The notes under the pieces are model-generated. The model was not told where the DNA came from. It did no database searches and saw nothing but the letters and a program-made list of their open reading frames with translations. A DNA stretch of 64,000 nt, taken from the NCBI RefSeq assembly GCF_947387555.1, contig NZ_CANDNZ010000008.1, forward strand, positions 124,001 to 188,000, written 5' to 3'. This DNA comes from Thalassomonas sp. RHCl1. Lineage in GTDB: Bacteria; Pseudomonadota; Gammaproteobacteria; Enterobacterales; Alteromonadaceae. The position numbers and the translations under genes were made by a program. This document shows, piece by piece, positions 28,108 through 38,300 of this stretch. Position 1 is the first letter of the stretch. Every line of letters starts with the position of its first letter.

Positions 28108-29430
28108 TTATCCGGCGCTGTTTTTTACTTGTCCTGCAGCCTTACTGTAGAGGCTGTTTTTTGCCTGCACTCTTACCTTAATAAAGGCTTTGGCTATTTG
28201 CATCGAGACTTTGGCAAAATCCCAGAAAACCTCAGTATTGGCGTTGATATTGACCGCCACCGACATCTGGTATTCAGGGATCACCATCAGCCAGCTTTGC
28301 GCGCCCCTGGAAACGCCGCCGTGATTGGCAAAAGTGATCTCCCCCAATTCATTGTCGATTTTTCTGGTGAGTACCCGCCAGCCGAGGGAATAACCTTGCG
28401 GGGCTTCACTGCCATCGGGCAGGGTTTGGGGTGTCCAAAAGGTCTTTCTGGTTGCCGGGGAAATAAAATCGTCCCGTAAAACTGCCATGCCCATTTTTAC
28501 CAGATCAGATGAGGTGGAAATAAAACCGCCGCCGGCGAGTCTGTGGCTAAGGTCGACTTTGCGCCATTGCCTGACTTTTTGGCTGCGCCCCTCGTCATTC
28601 CAGTAAAAGCTGGCCAGATTGCTTGAGCTTTCCCCTTTAAATTCTGCCATGGTTGCTTGCATCTTTAAGGGGGTAAAAACAGCCTGTTGCATAATGTCCA
28701 GGTAGGGAGTCTCCAGCGCATTTTCCATCACCGCACTTAATAAAACCGTGCCCAGGGAGGAGTAACTGAAGTCGCTGCCGGGTGAAAATAATAACTCGCT
28801 GCTGTCAAAAACCGACAAGGCATCTTCTACCTGTTCATATCGCGTTGATAAGGTAAGGGTTTTATAAAAGCCGAGATAGTCGGTATTTTCTTTATAATGG
28901 GGTAAACCCGCCATATGTGAAGCCAGTTGGCGTGGGGTGATCTGCTGCCATTGTCTGTTGGGCAAGTCCTGCATATAAGTTGAAATAGGCTGGTCCAGTG
29001 CGATTTGCCCGGCATCCACCATTCTGGCCAGTGCAGTGCCGGTCAGGGCCTTGGCAGTGCTGCCGATGCGAAACTGACTTTCGGTAGTCACAGGTTTTTT
29101 TTCCTCGATATCGGCCCAGCCGGCAACACCGGCCCAAATGAGTTCGTTATCTATTGCCACCGCCGCTGAAATGGCCGGGGCATTAATCGCGGTTTTATGT
29201 CGGGTTAATAACGGCAACATCTGCTCGGCGGCATTTTGGTAAGCCGGGTTATGCAGCACCTCCCGGCCGGGGCTTTCTTCGGGTATGGCAATAAAGCGGT
29301 AAAACGGCAGGAAGGCTATTTTACTTTTATGAGCCAGGGTCTGATAAACCGGCCAGGCTAAGATTAACATGACTGTGAAAATCCCGGTGATAGCCAGGGA
29401 TACAAGTTTGATTTTAGATAACTTAAACAT
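28108..29430 (-). CDS. Serine hydrolase of the beta-lactamase/penicillin-binding class C type
   Basis: A 440-residue protein with an N-terminal membrane anchor (SLAITGIFTVMLILAWPVYQTLA) and a periplasmic serine hydrolase domain. The SxxK motif is in FRIGSTAKALTGTALARMVDAG (near residue 124), a YxS-type second motif is in FSYSSLGTVLLSAVME, and a HGG third motif is in FANHGGVSRG. The family covers esterases, peptidases and beta-lactamase-like enzymes, so the substrate is open. The ATG at 29430 has AGGA about 9 bases upstream; the ATG at 29439 directly abuts that AGGA and is unlikely. It lies downstream of an AraC-type membrane regulator on the same strand. Confidence 0.82.
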   Translation of the reverse strand: MFKLSKIKLVSLAITGIFTVMLILAWPVYQTLAHKSKIAFLPFYRFIAIPEESPGREVLHNPAYQNAAEQMLPLLTRHKTAINAPAISAAVAIDNELIWAGVAGWADIEEKKPVTTESQFRIGSTAKALTGTALARMVDAGQIALDQPISTYMQDLPNRQWQQITPRQLASHMAGLPHYKENTDYLGFYKTLTLSTRYEQVEDALSVFDSSELLFSPGSDFSYSSLGTVLLSAVMENALETPYLDIMQQAVFTPLKMQATMAEFKGESSSNLASFYWNDEGRSQKVRQWRKVDLSHRLAGGGFISTSSDLVKMGMAVLRDDFISPATRKTFWTPQTLPDGSEAPQGYSLGWRVLTRKIDNELGEITFANHGGVSRGAQSWLMVIPEYQMSVAVNINANTEVFWDFAKVSMQIAKAFIKVRVQAKNSLYSKAAGQVKNSAG

Positions 29431-29510
29431 TTCATACATTCCTGATTTGAGAATATTGAAAGGTTAAGAAAATCAGTTGATTAAAGCTTATCGTTTTTAA
29501 AAAAAGCGGA

Positions 29511-30620
29511 TCATTTTTGAAAATGATCACGATATGCTTTTGGTGACTTGCCGGTTTTTGCTTTAAAAGCCCGGTTAAAGGTGGCAACCGAGCCATAACC
29601 CAGCTCAAGTGCCAGGGTTAAAATCGGTTTACGGATATGCTTGATATCTTGTAGTTGTGAGCAGGCCTCAACCAGGCGGTAGCTGTTCAGGAAATCGGAA
29701 AAGTTTCTAAATCCTAAATGCTGGTTAATTAATTTGCGTAACTGGTGCTCAGGTGTTGTTAGCTCATTTGCCAGGACTGTGATGGTTAACTGCGACTGCG
29801 TATAAAAGCCGTCCGCCATGCGCTGGCAAAGTTGCCGGTAAGTGGCTTGATATTCGACCGGGATTTCAGCTTCTGCCGTATCTGCTACTTCTTGCTGGTT
29901 TTCAACCGTGGCTGATATCGGGGAAATATCTTTGAAACTGCCACAAAAATAATACCAGCTAAATACGGATGTTGATAATAATACCAGGCTTGTATTGGAG
30001 AGACTGAATATGGCGGCATCTCTTAATGAGGCGTCTCCAAGCTCCAATAACAGAATTAAAGAAAAATATACGCAGCTGGCAGTGGTTAATACCAGGCGGC
30101 TGTTACGCCTGGCTGCCACCAGGTCATCCCTGAGATCTTTGGTGGCGATAAAAATAACATGCAGCAGCAAAATTAACTGAACACCATGATTGATATCATG
30201 GAATAGACCTCTTCCCTGTAAATAGCCAAAAAAGTATGCAAACCACAAAATGGCTCCACCTGTCAGGACGTTAACTGCCGGTGGCCACTGCTTCGGATGA
30301 AAGCGCTCTTTAAACTGGCCAGCACTCATCAGGTCGCCATTTATCAAGTTCTTGTCCAGCAGGGAAAAGGCAAAATACCATAACAAATAAGGAGTAAGTT
30401 CGGTAAAAAATAACAATATGCCCCTGAGTATGCCGTAATGGTGATCCGCTACCGGGGCGGTCAGCAACAGGTAAGCGGATAAACAAACGGCCAGGCTGCT
30501 GCCGAGCAGGGCTTTTAGCTCCCGGCTGTTGGATAAAATATATAAACATAACAGCGATAATTGCCCTACGGCTAAAAAGCGCAGCAAGAGATCAAAGATA
30601 TCGGGAAAAGATAAAGTCAT
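29511..30620 (-). CDS. Membrane-anchored AraC-family regulator
   Basis: About 369 residues, with an N-terminal half of roughly seven hydrophobic helices and a C-terminal AraC helix-turn-helix domain (SQLTITVLANELTTPEHQLRKLINQHLGFRNFSDFLNSYRL ... ALELGYGSVATFNRAFKAKTGKSPKAYRDHF). It has the same layout as the protein at 24041 but is not a close copy. The ATG at 30620 (MTLSFPDIF) begins just before the first helix; an upstream in-frame start at 30746 is possible but adds a Cys-rich unlikely segment. It is followed by the serine hydrolase gene 80 bases later, a plausible target. Confidence 0.78.
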   Translation of the reverse strand: MTLSFPDIFDLLLRFLAVGQLSLLCLYILSNSRELKALLGSSLAVCLSAYLLLTAPVADHHYGILRGILLFFTELTPYLLWYFAFSLLDKNLINGDLMSAGQFKERFHPKQWPPAVNVLTGGAILWFAYFFGYLQGRGLFHDINHGVQLILLLHVIFIATKDLRDDLVAARRNSRLVLTTASCVYFSLILLLELGDASLRDAAIFSLSNTSLVLLSTSVFSWYYFCGSFKDISPISATVENQQEVADTAEAEIPVEYQATYRQLCQRMADGFYTQSQLTITVLANELTTPEHQLRKLINQHLGFRNFSDFLNSYRLVEACSQLQDIKHIRKPILTLALELGYGSVATFNRAFKAKTGKSPKAYRDHFQK

Positions 30621-30816
30621 TTGTTTATCTGGGCGGCCGCTATAAGCAAAAGAATGAAATCTTAACATCTGAGGGCAGTAAGCACATAAGAAATTGTTTT
30701 CTGACCGCTTATCCCCGAATAAAACCACTCGGCACCTTTTACACACAAAAGAAGCCTTATTGTTTAGTCTTTTTATGAACTTAATTAACCGAGTTTAATA
30801 TAACTAAAGGATTATT

Positions 30817-31695
30817 ATGAAGATGATTAAATTGCTTATAGCCGCTTTTTTACTGGTCAACCTTTTTGCCTGCAACAGTGATAATAACAGCAAATCACCG
30901 GAAGTTGCCGGTGCTGAGCAGCCCGAGAGCTCACCCCAGGGACCCTGTGTGAGTGTTGAGTGCCAGGACAGTAACCAGTATGTTGTTGAGCAAATATATA
31001 CCGAGATTATCAATGGCAACAACACTCAGCTGGTTCACTCCCTGTATCAGGAGGAGTTCATCCAGCATAACGAGGCGATAACCGGCGGGGTTTCCGGGCA
31101 GGAAGCTTACTTTAATCAACTGAGTAGCGATAACCCGGATCATGTTGCCACCATTAAGCACCTGGTTGCCGATGGCGAGTATGTGGCGGTTCACTGGCAT
31201 TATTCCGATACCCCGGAAAATGAATTCTCCGGCTCGGCCATGGTTGATCTTTATAAATTCTCCGACGGCCTGATCAGCGAGCAATGGAATATCGCCATGG
31301 TGCTGGGGGCAAGCACGGTCAGCGGTAACTCGGCCTTTAGCGACTTATATGTTTATCAGGATGCTGAGGTGTTAATGACGGAAGAGATGGAAGATGCCAA
31401 CAAAGAAATGGTGACCGCATTTTATCTGGATTTATTCAATAACCAGAATATCGCGTTAATTGATGAGCTTGTTGATGAAGACTATCTGCAGCACAATGTT
31501 TGGGTGCCTAACGGCAGCGCTGCTTTACGTGACTTTGTCAGCAACCGCACCCCGGGCGGTTTAGAGATCTTCCTCAGCCTGGCGGCGGATGATCTGGTGT
31601 GGACTTTTTCGACCGGCGATAACCTTACCCTGGTTGATTTATGGCGGGTGGATTATAACTCAGGCAAAATTGTCGAGCACTGGGATCTGTTTTAA
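30817..31695 (+). CDS. Lipoprotein with two SnoaL/NTF2-like domains
   Basis: This 292-residue protein begins with a lipoprotein signal (LLIAAFLLVNLFAC, lipid-modified Cys at residue 19) and an Asn/Ser-rich linker. Two related domains follow (~45-165 and ~180-290), each with the SnoaL-like pattern: IYTEIINGNNTQLVHSLYQEEFIQHN and FYLDLFNNQNIALIDELVDEDYLQHN, and later WHYSDTPEN and VEHWDLF. NTF2-like folds bind small ligands or act as isomerases/cyclases, so function is not predictable. The gene precedes the LytS/LytTR pair on the same strand. Confidence 0.75.
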   Translation: MKMIKLLIAAFLLVNLFACNSDNNSKSPEVAGAEQPESSPQGPCVSVECQDSNQYVVEQIYTEIINGNNTQLVHSLYQEEFIQHNEAITGGVSGQEAYFNQLSSDNPDHVATIKHLVADGEYVAVHWHYSDTPENEFSGSAMVDLYKFSDGLISEQWNIAMVLGASTVSGNSAFSDLYVYQDAEVLMTEEMEDANKEMVTAFYLDLFNNQNIALIDELVDEDYLQHNVWVPNGSAALRDFVSNRTPGGLEIFLSLAADDLVWTFSTGDNLTLVDLWRVDYNSGKIVEHWDLF

Positions 31696-31796
31696 ATAAC
31701 CGCGACATCAATGGTATTAATACTGTGGTTCCATTTATAATGGCGCCACTCTTTTTTGCCTGTTGCTAGCTGTCTTTGCTTAAACTAAGGAAAGTA

Positions 31797-32903
31797 TTGA
31801 ATATTTTTATAAAAAATCTGCTGCCTGCAAGCCGTACTTTTTGGTTATATCATTTGTCCGGATGTTTGCTGGTGGTTTTATCCTATTTTCTGATGCACAG
31901 CTACTACGGCAATAATGTTTTTAATCTGACAGTAATGAATGTTATCGGCATGGGGTTGTTTACCCCGACAGCCTTATGTTTTCGCCGTTGTTATATCAAA
32001 TACCGGTGGCAAGATTTTAATACTGCCAAAATTATTTCACTTGTTTTTATCTATTCGGCCCTGGCGGGTTTGCTGGTGGCGGTGTTGCTGACCCTGGCGA
32101 CGAAATCTTTTTATTTGGATCCGCAGCTGGCCCGTGTCGGGCCGGATAAAGCCGTTAAAGTGATCCTCAGCCAGCTGGTATTTTTAGCGTTTACCTATCA
32201 GGTGATCGCCTGTGGCTGGGGTTTTATTTACAACTATACCGTGGCCAGCCGCCGGGTGCAGGCCGCCTTATTGAATAACCTGCGTTTGCAGAACAGTTTA
32301 AAAGATGCCCAGCTGAGCAGTTTAAGCAATCAGCTGAATCCGCATTTTTTATTTAACTCCTTAAACAATATCCGTTTTGTGATCCACGAAAATCAGCAAA
32401 AAGCCGATGATATGATCACTAACTTGTCGGAATTGTTAAGGTATTCGCTGGAAACCAGCCAGCATGAGAAAGTCGAGTTGCAACAGGAGCTGGCCATTAT
32501 TGAGCAATTTATCGAGCTTGAGTCTATCCAGCTGGAGCAGCGGCTCAACTTTAAGTTACATGATGACAGCCGCTGCGGGTACTATTTAGTGCCGCCGATG
32601 ACCATACATTTACTGGTGGAAAACGCCATTAAACACGGCATTGAGCTTTTGCCCGAGGGCGGCACCTTATCGCTTGATATTACAGTGCTTAAGCAGCAGC
32701 TGGTCTTTACGGTAACCAATGACAAACCTTTAAGCTACCAAGTGTTAAAGCCCGGTACAAAAATCGGTCTGGATAATATCAGGCAAAGGTTACGCCTGCT
32801 TTATGGCGATCAGGCAAGTTTAGAGGTTGATAACGGCGAAACAGTATTTATCGCCAAGATGATAATTCCCAGGGAGGCCAGCCATGAAAGCTATCGTGAT
32901 TGA
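31797..32903 (+). CDS. LytS/YehU-type sensor histidine kinase
   Basis: A protein of about 368 residues with four hydrophobic helices in the first 160 residues and a cytoplasmic kinase of the His_kinase family: SNQLNPHFLFNSLNNIRFVI with phospho-acceptor H183, then the ATP-binding region VPPMTIHLLVENAIKHGIELLPEGGTL and IGLDNIRQRLRLLYG. The TTG at 31797 has AAGGAAAG just upstream; the earlier TTG at 31776 has no ribosome-binding site. The end overlaps the LytTR regulator by 20 bases, so the two form a two-component pair. Confidence 0.85.
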   Translation: MNIFIKNLLPASRTFWLYHLSGCLLVVLSYFLMHSYYGNNVFNLTVMNVIGMGLFTPTALCFRRCYIKYRWQDFNTAKIISLVFIYSALAGLLVAVLLTLATKSFYLDPQLARVGPDKAVKVILSQLVFLAFTYQVIACGWGFIYNYTVASRRVQAALLNNLRLQNSLKDAQLSSLSNQLNPHFLFNSLNNIRFVIHENQQKADDMITNLSELLRYSLETSQHEKVELQQELAIIEQFIELESIQLEQRLNFKLHDDSRCGYYLVPPMTIHLLVENAIKHGIELLPEGGTLSLDITVLKQQLVFTVTNDKPLSYQVLKPGTKIGLDNIRQRLRLLYGDQASLEVDNGETVFIAKMIIPREASHESYRD

Positions 32904-33615
32904 AGACTCGCGCCTGGCCCGCCAGGGGCTGATCCGCATGTTAAAAGGTTTTCCCGAAATTGACGTGATGGCGGAGGCGGAAAACCCGGCCCGGGCGTTG
33001 GTGCTGATAGAGCAACTGCAGCCCGAGCTGCTATTTCTGGATATTCATATGCCGGGGGGCTCCGGGTTTGATTTATTAAATCAGCTGGCGTATTCCCCTA
33101 AGGTGATTTTTACCACGGCGTTTTCAGAATATGCGATAAAGTCATTTGAACATCACACCATAGATTATTTATTAAAACCCATCAGTTTCAAACGGCTGGA
33201 AACCGCATTGGAGAAATTACAGGATAACGGTGACGAGTTAAAGCAGGGCTTGGCGCCTGAGTCACAGGCAAAACCCGCCATGAAGATGAGCGATAAGATT
33301 TTTTTAAAAGATAATGAACAGTGTTACCTGGTGAGCCTGGCCGATATCGATTATTTTGAAAGCTGTAAGAACTACGCCAGGATCTTCTTCGAACAAAAAA
33401 AAGCCTTTATTAAAAAATCGTTAAGTGCGATCGAAGCGCGTTTACCCGGGCAGTATTTTTTCCGGGTCAACCGCCAATATATCGTGAATTTAAATGGGGT
33501 TAAGGCAATAGAAGAAGCGATTGGCGAGGGTTATCTCATTACCATGAACGACGGCAAAGTGCTGGATATCTCAAGAAGAAATGCGAGCTTATTAAAAGAG
33601 CGTCTCAGTTTTTAG
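32884..33615 (+). CDS. LytTR-family response regulator
   Basis: This 243-residue protein has an N-terminal receiver (D53 in LLFLDIHMPGGSGF, and KP in TIDYLLKPISFKRLE) and a C-terminal LytTR DNA-binding domain (KIFLKDNEQCYLVSLADIDYFESCKNYARIFFEQKKAFIKKSLSAIEARL ... FFRVNRQYIVNLNGVKAIEE). It is the output partner of the overlapping LytS-type kinase. Targets are unknown; the upstream lipoprotein gene is one possibility. GGGAGG lies just before the ATG, inside the kinase gene. Confidence 0.9.
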   Translation: MKAIVIEDSRLARQGLIRMLKGFPEIDVMAEAENPARALVLIEQLQPELLFLDIHMPGGSGFDLLNQLAYSPKVIFTTAFSEYAIKSFEHHTIDYLLKPISFKRLETALEKLQDNGDELKQGLAPESQAKPAMKMSDKIFLKDNEQCYLVSLADIDYFESCKNYARIFFEQKKAFIKKSLSAIEARLPGQYFFRVNRQYIVNLNGVKAIEEAIGEGYLITMNDGKVLDISRRNASLLKERLSF

Positions 33616-33668
33616 CAACGGGCTTTCTATCTAAGCCTTGCCTGTTATTTTGACGCTTTTTTGGCATA

Positions 33669-33694
33669 AAAAAAGCCCGCATCCGGGCTTTTTA
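33669..33694. terminator. Bidirectional terminator between convergent genes
   Basis: A perfect 10-bp stem (AAAAAGCCCG at 33670-33679, CGGGCTTTTT at 33684-33693) with loop CATC is flanked by A- and T-runs. It lies between the LytTR gene and the convergent secreted-protein gene and can serve both strands. Confidence 0.85.
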
Positions 33695-33748
33695 TCTGCA
33701 GGGTTCTCCTGGTTGTAAGCTGTTGCCGTCAATTGACTCCTGCCCCGG

Positions 33749-34360
33749 TTATTTTCTGATATCAAACTCCTGGCTGAATAACTTCTCATAAGGGCTGGGT
33801 TCTTTGATCTCTTCCTGACCTCTTTGTTGAGGGTACATGGCTTGTTCGCCATTGGATAAGTAACGTATTTGCACATCCGCCTGGGTAAAGTCGGTGATCT
33901 TGTGGCAGTAACCTATGCGTTTGAACAAGGCGTTACCAAAGCCGTAAACCGGGCCGAAGCGGCCATTGTCTCCCCATTCGTTCCAGTGGCCGGCGCCAAG
34001 ATTGTTGCGGGAGCTGGTGACGATATCGAAGGTCATGCCGTCATTGCCCTTACCGCCCCAGAAGTTGCCGACCATTTTGACGCTGTCTCCTTCCTGGGAG
34101 TAATGGCCGTGCCAGTTGGGATAGGTGGTGGAGTACCACTTGCCCCGGATATGGGTGCCGACTACGGCATAAGGCAGGTAGCAAATGTTCTGGGTGGCCC
34201 ATTGGGTGTGTCCGGGGGCACTGTCGTTGTAGAAGGTGATTGACCAGAGGTTGCCCAAATCATAAACATTAGGATCATGCTTGGGGTAGGCCATTGAGCT
34301 ATGTGCGGTAATCAGTAGGGATGCCGCAATAAAGGTTTTTACTAAAGTAGGCGTTTTCAT
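33749..34360 (-). CDS. Secreted protein of unknown function
   Basis: A 203-residue precursor with a clear Sec signal peptide (MKTPTLVKTFIAASLLITAHSSMA) and a Trp/Tyr/Gly-rich mature part with repeated aromatic blocks (YDLGNLWSITFYNDSAPGHTQW, GKWYSTTYPNWHGHYSQEGD, GHWNEWGDNGRFGPVYGFG). I recognise no family. The aromatic pattern is compatible with a beta-sandwich carbohydrate- or surface-binding domain, but that is a guess. The ATG at 34360 has GGAAGT upstream and gives the signal peptide; a start at 34396 does not. Confidence 0.7.
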   Translation of the reverse strand: MKTPTLVKTFIAASLLITAHSSMAYPKHDPNVYDLGNLWSITFYNDSAPGHTQWATQNICYLPYAVVGTHIRGKWYSTTYPNWHGHYSQEGDSVKMVGNFWGGKGNDGMTFDIVTSSRNNLGAGHWNEWGDNGRFGPVYGFGNALFKRIGYCHKITDFTQADVQIRYLSNGEQAMYPQQRGQEEIKEPSPYEKLFSQEFDIRK

Positions 34361-34715
34361 TATCTGACTTCCTTTATGCCTCAAATTGATCATCACCCAG
34401 TTCAGGTCGAGGCATAGGACCTGGACTGAGACAAAGATACTGTTAACTGAAATTATTCATTGTTGATTGTGTTCAAACTGGTTCCGGCAGATTTCGCTGC
34501 TTTTAATTATCTAGGTGCAGGCAGGGTTGTTTTTATCTCATGTGTTATTTGCTGTTGTTGCCGTAAAATGGCCTTTGGTGGTGAAGCTTTTTGTTATTTC
34601 TGGGAAAAATTTTTTGTGATTGTTTTCTTGCTCAACAGGGCGGTATCTGCCGGAGTTTTATAACAGCAGCCGGGGCGTTATTTGCTTCCCGGCTGCTTTA
34701 TTGCTGTTAACGCCG
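34361..34715. other. Intergenic stretch upstream of the secreted-protein gene
   Basis: About 355 bases without a convincing gene. A 67-codon plus-strand frame (34460-34663) is Cys/Phe-rich, lacks a ribosome-binding site and is probably noncoding. The stretch contains the terminator of the 34716-35081 gene at 34665-34697 and presumably the promoter of the secreted protein. Confidence 0.5.
34665..34697 (-). terminator. Terminator hairpin of the 34716-35081 gene
   Basis: A perfect 10-bp stem (AGCAGCCGGG at 34665-34674 with CCCGGCTGCT at 34688-34697) lies 19 bases past the stop of the minus-strand orphan gene. The T-run after the stem on the minus strand is short. Confidence 0.55.
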
Positions 34716-35081
34716 TTATAAAAAATATTCCGGGGCATCCGGGATCACGATTCTGGATATGTCATGGCGCAACTCAGGCGGAATAAGCAAGTCGTGTTCT
34801 AAATAAACCACGGCATCGCCTGTCTGGGGATGGAGGGAGAGTTCAATGTCGTCATCGAATATCTCATTAAAAAGTGCGAGATCGCCGCTGATGGATTGAT
34901 TGACATCGGCCCGGTTGACGGTAAACCCCAGCGACTGAAAATGCTCTGAGACCTTTTCAAAAGAGGCGATAAAGGGGGTTGGTGTTTCAACTCGCTCGCA
35001 CGCGAGGATTGAGTTCGATGGTACTGCTTTTTTCCTGTCATCGGGAAAAAACATAATAACGGCGGAGATTGTGTCAGTCAT
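34716..35081 (-). CDS. Hypothetical protein, 121 residues
   Basis: An ATG at 35081 opens a soluble, acidic 121-residue frame with no signal peptide or membrane helix. I recognise no family. The composition is balanced (VSEHFQSLGFTVNRADVN, FDDDIELSLHPQTGDAVVYLEHDLL), with regular strand/helix alternation, and a terminator follows, so a real gene is likely. It is divergent from the CHAT-sigma locus, with about 250 bases between starts. Confidence 0.6.
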   Translation of the reverse strand: MTDTISAVIMFFPDDRKKAVPSNSILACERVETPTPFIASFEKVSEHFQSLGFTVNRADVNQSISGDLALFNEIFDDDIELSLHPQTGDAVVYLEHDLLIPPELRHDISRIVIPDAPEYFL

Positions 35082-35332
35082 GGGTCTGTACCTCAGCTAT
35101 GAATCGAAAATGCACGGCATTGTCAGGGGCTTAAATGTCCTCAGGCATAAGCACCGGCCATGTCTAGTTAGTGTTGCTACAGCTCCATTTATCTCACCCT
35201 GGCAATAAACTGATAAACAGATGCTGGGAATTGCCGGCCGTTTTTCTCCGGGCCGGGAAGATAATGGCTTGCCCTAAGTGATTTGAGCCCTCAAACTTTT
35301 CTTTAAAAGTGAAAGTAATCTACGCTATGTAG

Positions 35333-38300
35333 ATGAAAAAATATCTTTCTAAGAAATGGGGCAAACATTTGGCTGTCTCTCTGGTTTTAGTGAGTTATTT
35401 ACTTTTGCTTATATGGGGAAGGCAGGCACAAGCCCTTGATCAGTTAGCCGCCCGGTCACTGGAGCCAGGCATAGCATATAGCGGCATAGTAGGGGACCGG
35501 GACAGCTATTTTTTCTCCCTGGCCAGCTCCCAGGCGATCTTGCTGGAGGTCAGCCAGCCCAACACCGACGTCAAACTTGTGTTATCCGACAGTTCTTTTT
35601 CTCCTGCTAAACATGTGTTTGCCGCCAGTATCCCGGCAAGAAACTGGCTGGAGGAAAAAGTGCTGGTCAGCGCCGAGCTTTGCCGCCGCTGTCTGCTGCA
35701 GCTTGTTCCTGTCAATAATGCCGATAAATCAGGTTCTTATACTTTAACGGCGAGAAGCTTGTCCTCAGATCGCCATCAGGGGGAAATTGACTTTGCTGCG
35801 GTGATGACCCGGGCGGCAATCACCTGGCTTAAAGTTGATGAACAGCAGGCAAACTTTAACCAGGTATTTAAGCTTTATCTCAAGGCCATTGCTTTGGCTG
35901 ATAATGTTACTGCCGTTAATTTTGAAATGGAAAATGCCAAGGTCAGAAGTTTATACCTGGCCTCCCAGGCGGCCCATTGGCTCGGTAATTATCAGGTGCA
36001 GCAGGAGTTTGTTACCAGGGTGATTGAGTTGAGTGAAGATGATCGGGACCAATACCGGTTAAACGCCATCTTCGATTTAGGGGTCATAGCTTATGAAAAT
36101 AAGCAGTTTGAACTCTCAATCGATTATTTAACCCGGGCCCGGGAATTGGCACAACTGCAGGGACATCAGTTAATGCAGGCAAAAATTTTAAGCCGCCTGG
36201 GGTTGATTGCCGGGGGAGAAGGACGGCAGGGGGAGGCCGGACAATATTTTGAACAGGCTTATCAGGTCTTTATTTCTTCGGGAGACTGGCGAAGTACGAT
36301 TGAAGGTTTGATCAACCTTGGCTGGTCTAATCTTCATCACGGCAGCCTGGGGTTGGCGCTCAATTATTATCATCAGGCAAGATCTTTTGCCGCCAAGGCG
36401 GAGTTGCCGAACCTGGAAGCCCAGGCATTGATCGGCATCGGCAGCAGCTATGGACGCATGGGAGATATAGATCAGGCCATCAGCTTTATTGATCAGGCAT
36501 TAACGCAGAGTGTGAAATTTTCCTATGTTTTTTTTCATGCCCGGGCGCTCCAGGCGAAGGCGCAGATATTGTTAAATGCCGGCATGTTTGAGCTGGCCGG
36601 GGACGTATTTGAAGAGGCATACCTGGCTTATGGCAAGGTAAATGCCGTGGCGGATCAAATCAATATCCGCTATTTCCTGGGTAAGGTACACAATAGCCTT
36701 GGCAGCTACGCAAAAGCAGAAGCTTATTACCGGGAAGTACTGGCTTATGATAAACAAACCGGCAATCAGCTGGATATCGGCAGCGGTTATAACCGGCTGG
36801 CGGAAACGGCGCTTGAGCAAAAGCATTATGCCCGGGCGCTGGCCTATCAGCAGCAGGCACTCGATTATTTACAGGATGCCGACGACAGTCATGTCAAAGG
36901 CCGGCTTTATAGCCAATCCGCCCTGGTATATTTTTTCAATGGCTTAACCGATGAGTCATCAGCTTATTTTCACCGGGCCAGACAGCTGCAGCAAAAACTC
37001 AAGGATTATGCCGGCTTGATCACCACAGGTTATCGTATGGCGATAGCTGAGGCGGCTAATGGCAATAAAAAGCAGGCGGTGGAGGCGCTTGATCAGGCGA
37101 TTGCCTATATTCAACAGCAGCAGCAACATGTCAGCCGTGGCGATCTCAGGCGCAGTTTTCTGGCGCAACAACAAAAAATCATCGGTTTGCAAATCGGGCT
37201 GATGCGCGATACCCGCGCGGATGCGATTAAGACACTTGAGTTATCGGAAATGTTCCGCTCGCAAACATTAAACGAATGGTTAAGGGATCTCAGTGAAGCC
37301 AAACCTGTCCCTCCCGAGCTGGCAAAAAGCAGGGCCGAGTTGCAGCAAACCCTGCAGTCGCAGGTCATCAGTTATCACCAGCTCGCGGATGCCGTCAGCC
37401 GGGAGCAGATCATCCGGGAGACCAGAAAAACCGCCTATCAGTTACAGCAGCTGGAAGCGGCCTTTCAAACGGGTAAAGCCGATGATAAACCTCGGGAAAT
37501 TAAATCCGCGGATATTCGGCAGATACAGCAGGGCTTAGATCTCAATTCGCTGATTTTGTATTTTGATACCAATGCCGGTGAAAGCTATTTATGGACGGTG
37601 GCTAAAAATAATATAGAGCTTTATAGCCTGCCTTCGAACCAGGTGCTGTCTGATCAGGTGCTGGCGGTGCTGTTGCAGGTACGCGACTCCCCGGGCAGCC
37701 GGGATAGCAATCGCAGCAGGCAGCAAAAACAGGCAATTAAGCAACTTTCCGATACCCTGTTTCTCGGCAAGGATATCCGCTGGCAGCAGTATGATAATTT
37801 ACTGATAGTGCCGGACGGTGCCTTAAACTACCTGCCGCTGTCAATGTTAACCTTGCCCGGACAAGGGGCCTTAGTGGAAAGCAAGCAGGTCAGTTATATG
37901 CCTTCTTTGGGGGTATTATCCCAGCTATTAAACCGTGAAGTGCAAAGCCGTGAGGACAGTAAAATTTTGCTGCTGGCCAATCCGGCAATGTTGCAAGCGG
38001 GTAAAGCCCATGAGGAGTTTGCCCGGGTGCGGGCCGGGTTTGAAACCGGCGAATTGCCCTATACCGAAAAAGAAGCAAATTCTATTATTGAAATTGCCGG
38101 CAACCGGGTATCCCTGCTAAGCCGGAAAAATGCCAGTAAAAGCCAGTTGCAGGCCCTGGCGCTTGCAGACTATCAGATCATCCACTTTGCCACTCACGGC
38201 CTGGCCAGTACCGACGAACCTGCCCTGGCGGGCCTGGTACTTTCCAATGCCTTATCCGACGATAATTTGTTGCTGGCCCCTGAGATCATTAACCTTGATA

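Noticed and set aside
34460-34663. 67-codon plus-strand frame in the intergenic stretch
   Set aside because: It has a Cys/Phe-rich composition, no ribosome-binding site, and ends at the terminator of the opposite gene.
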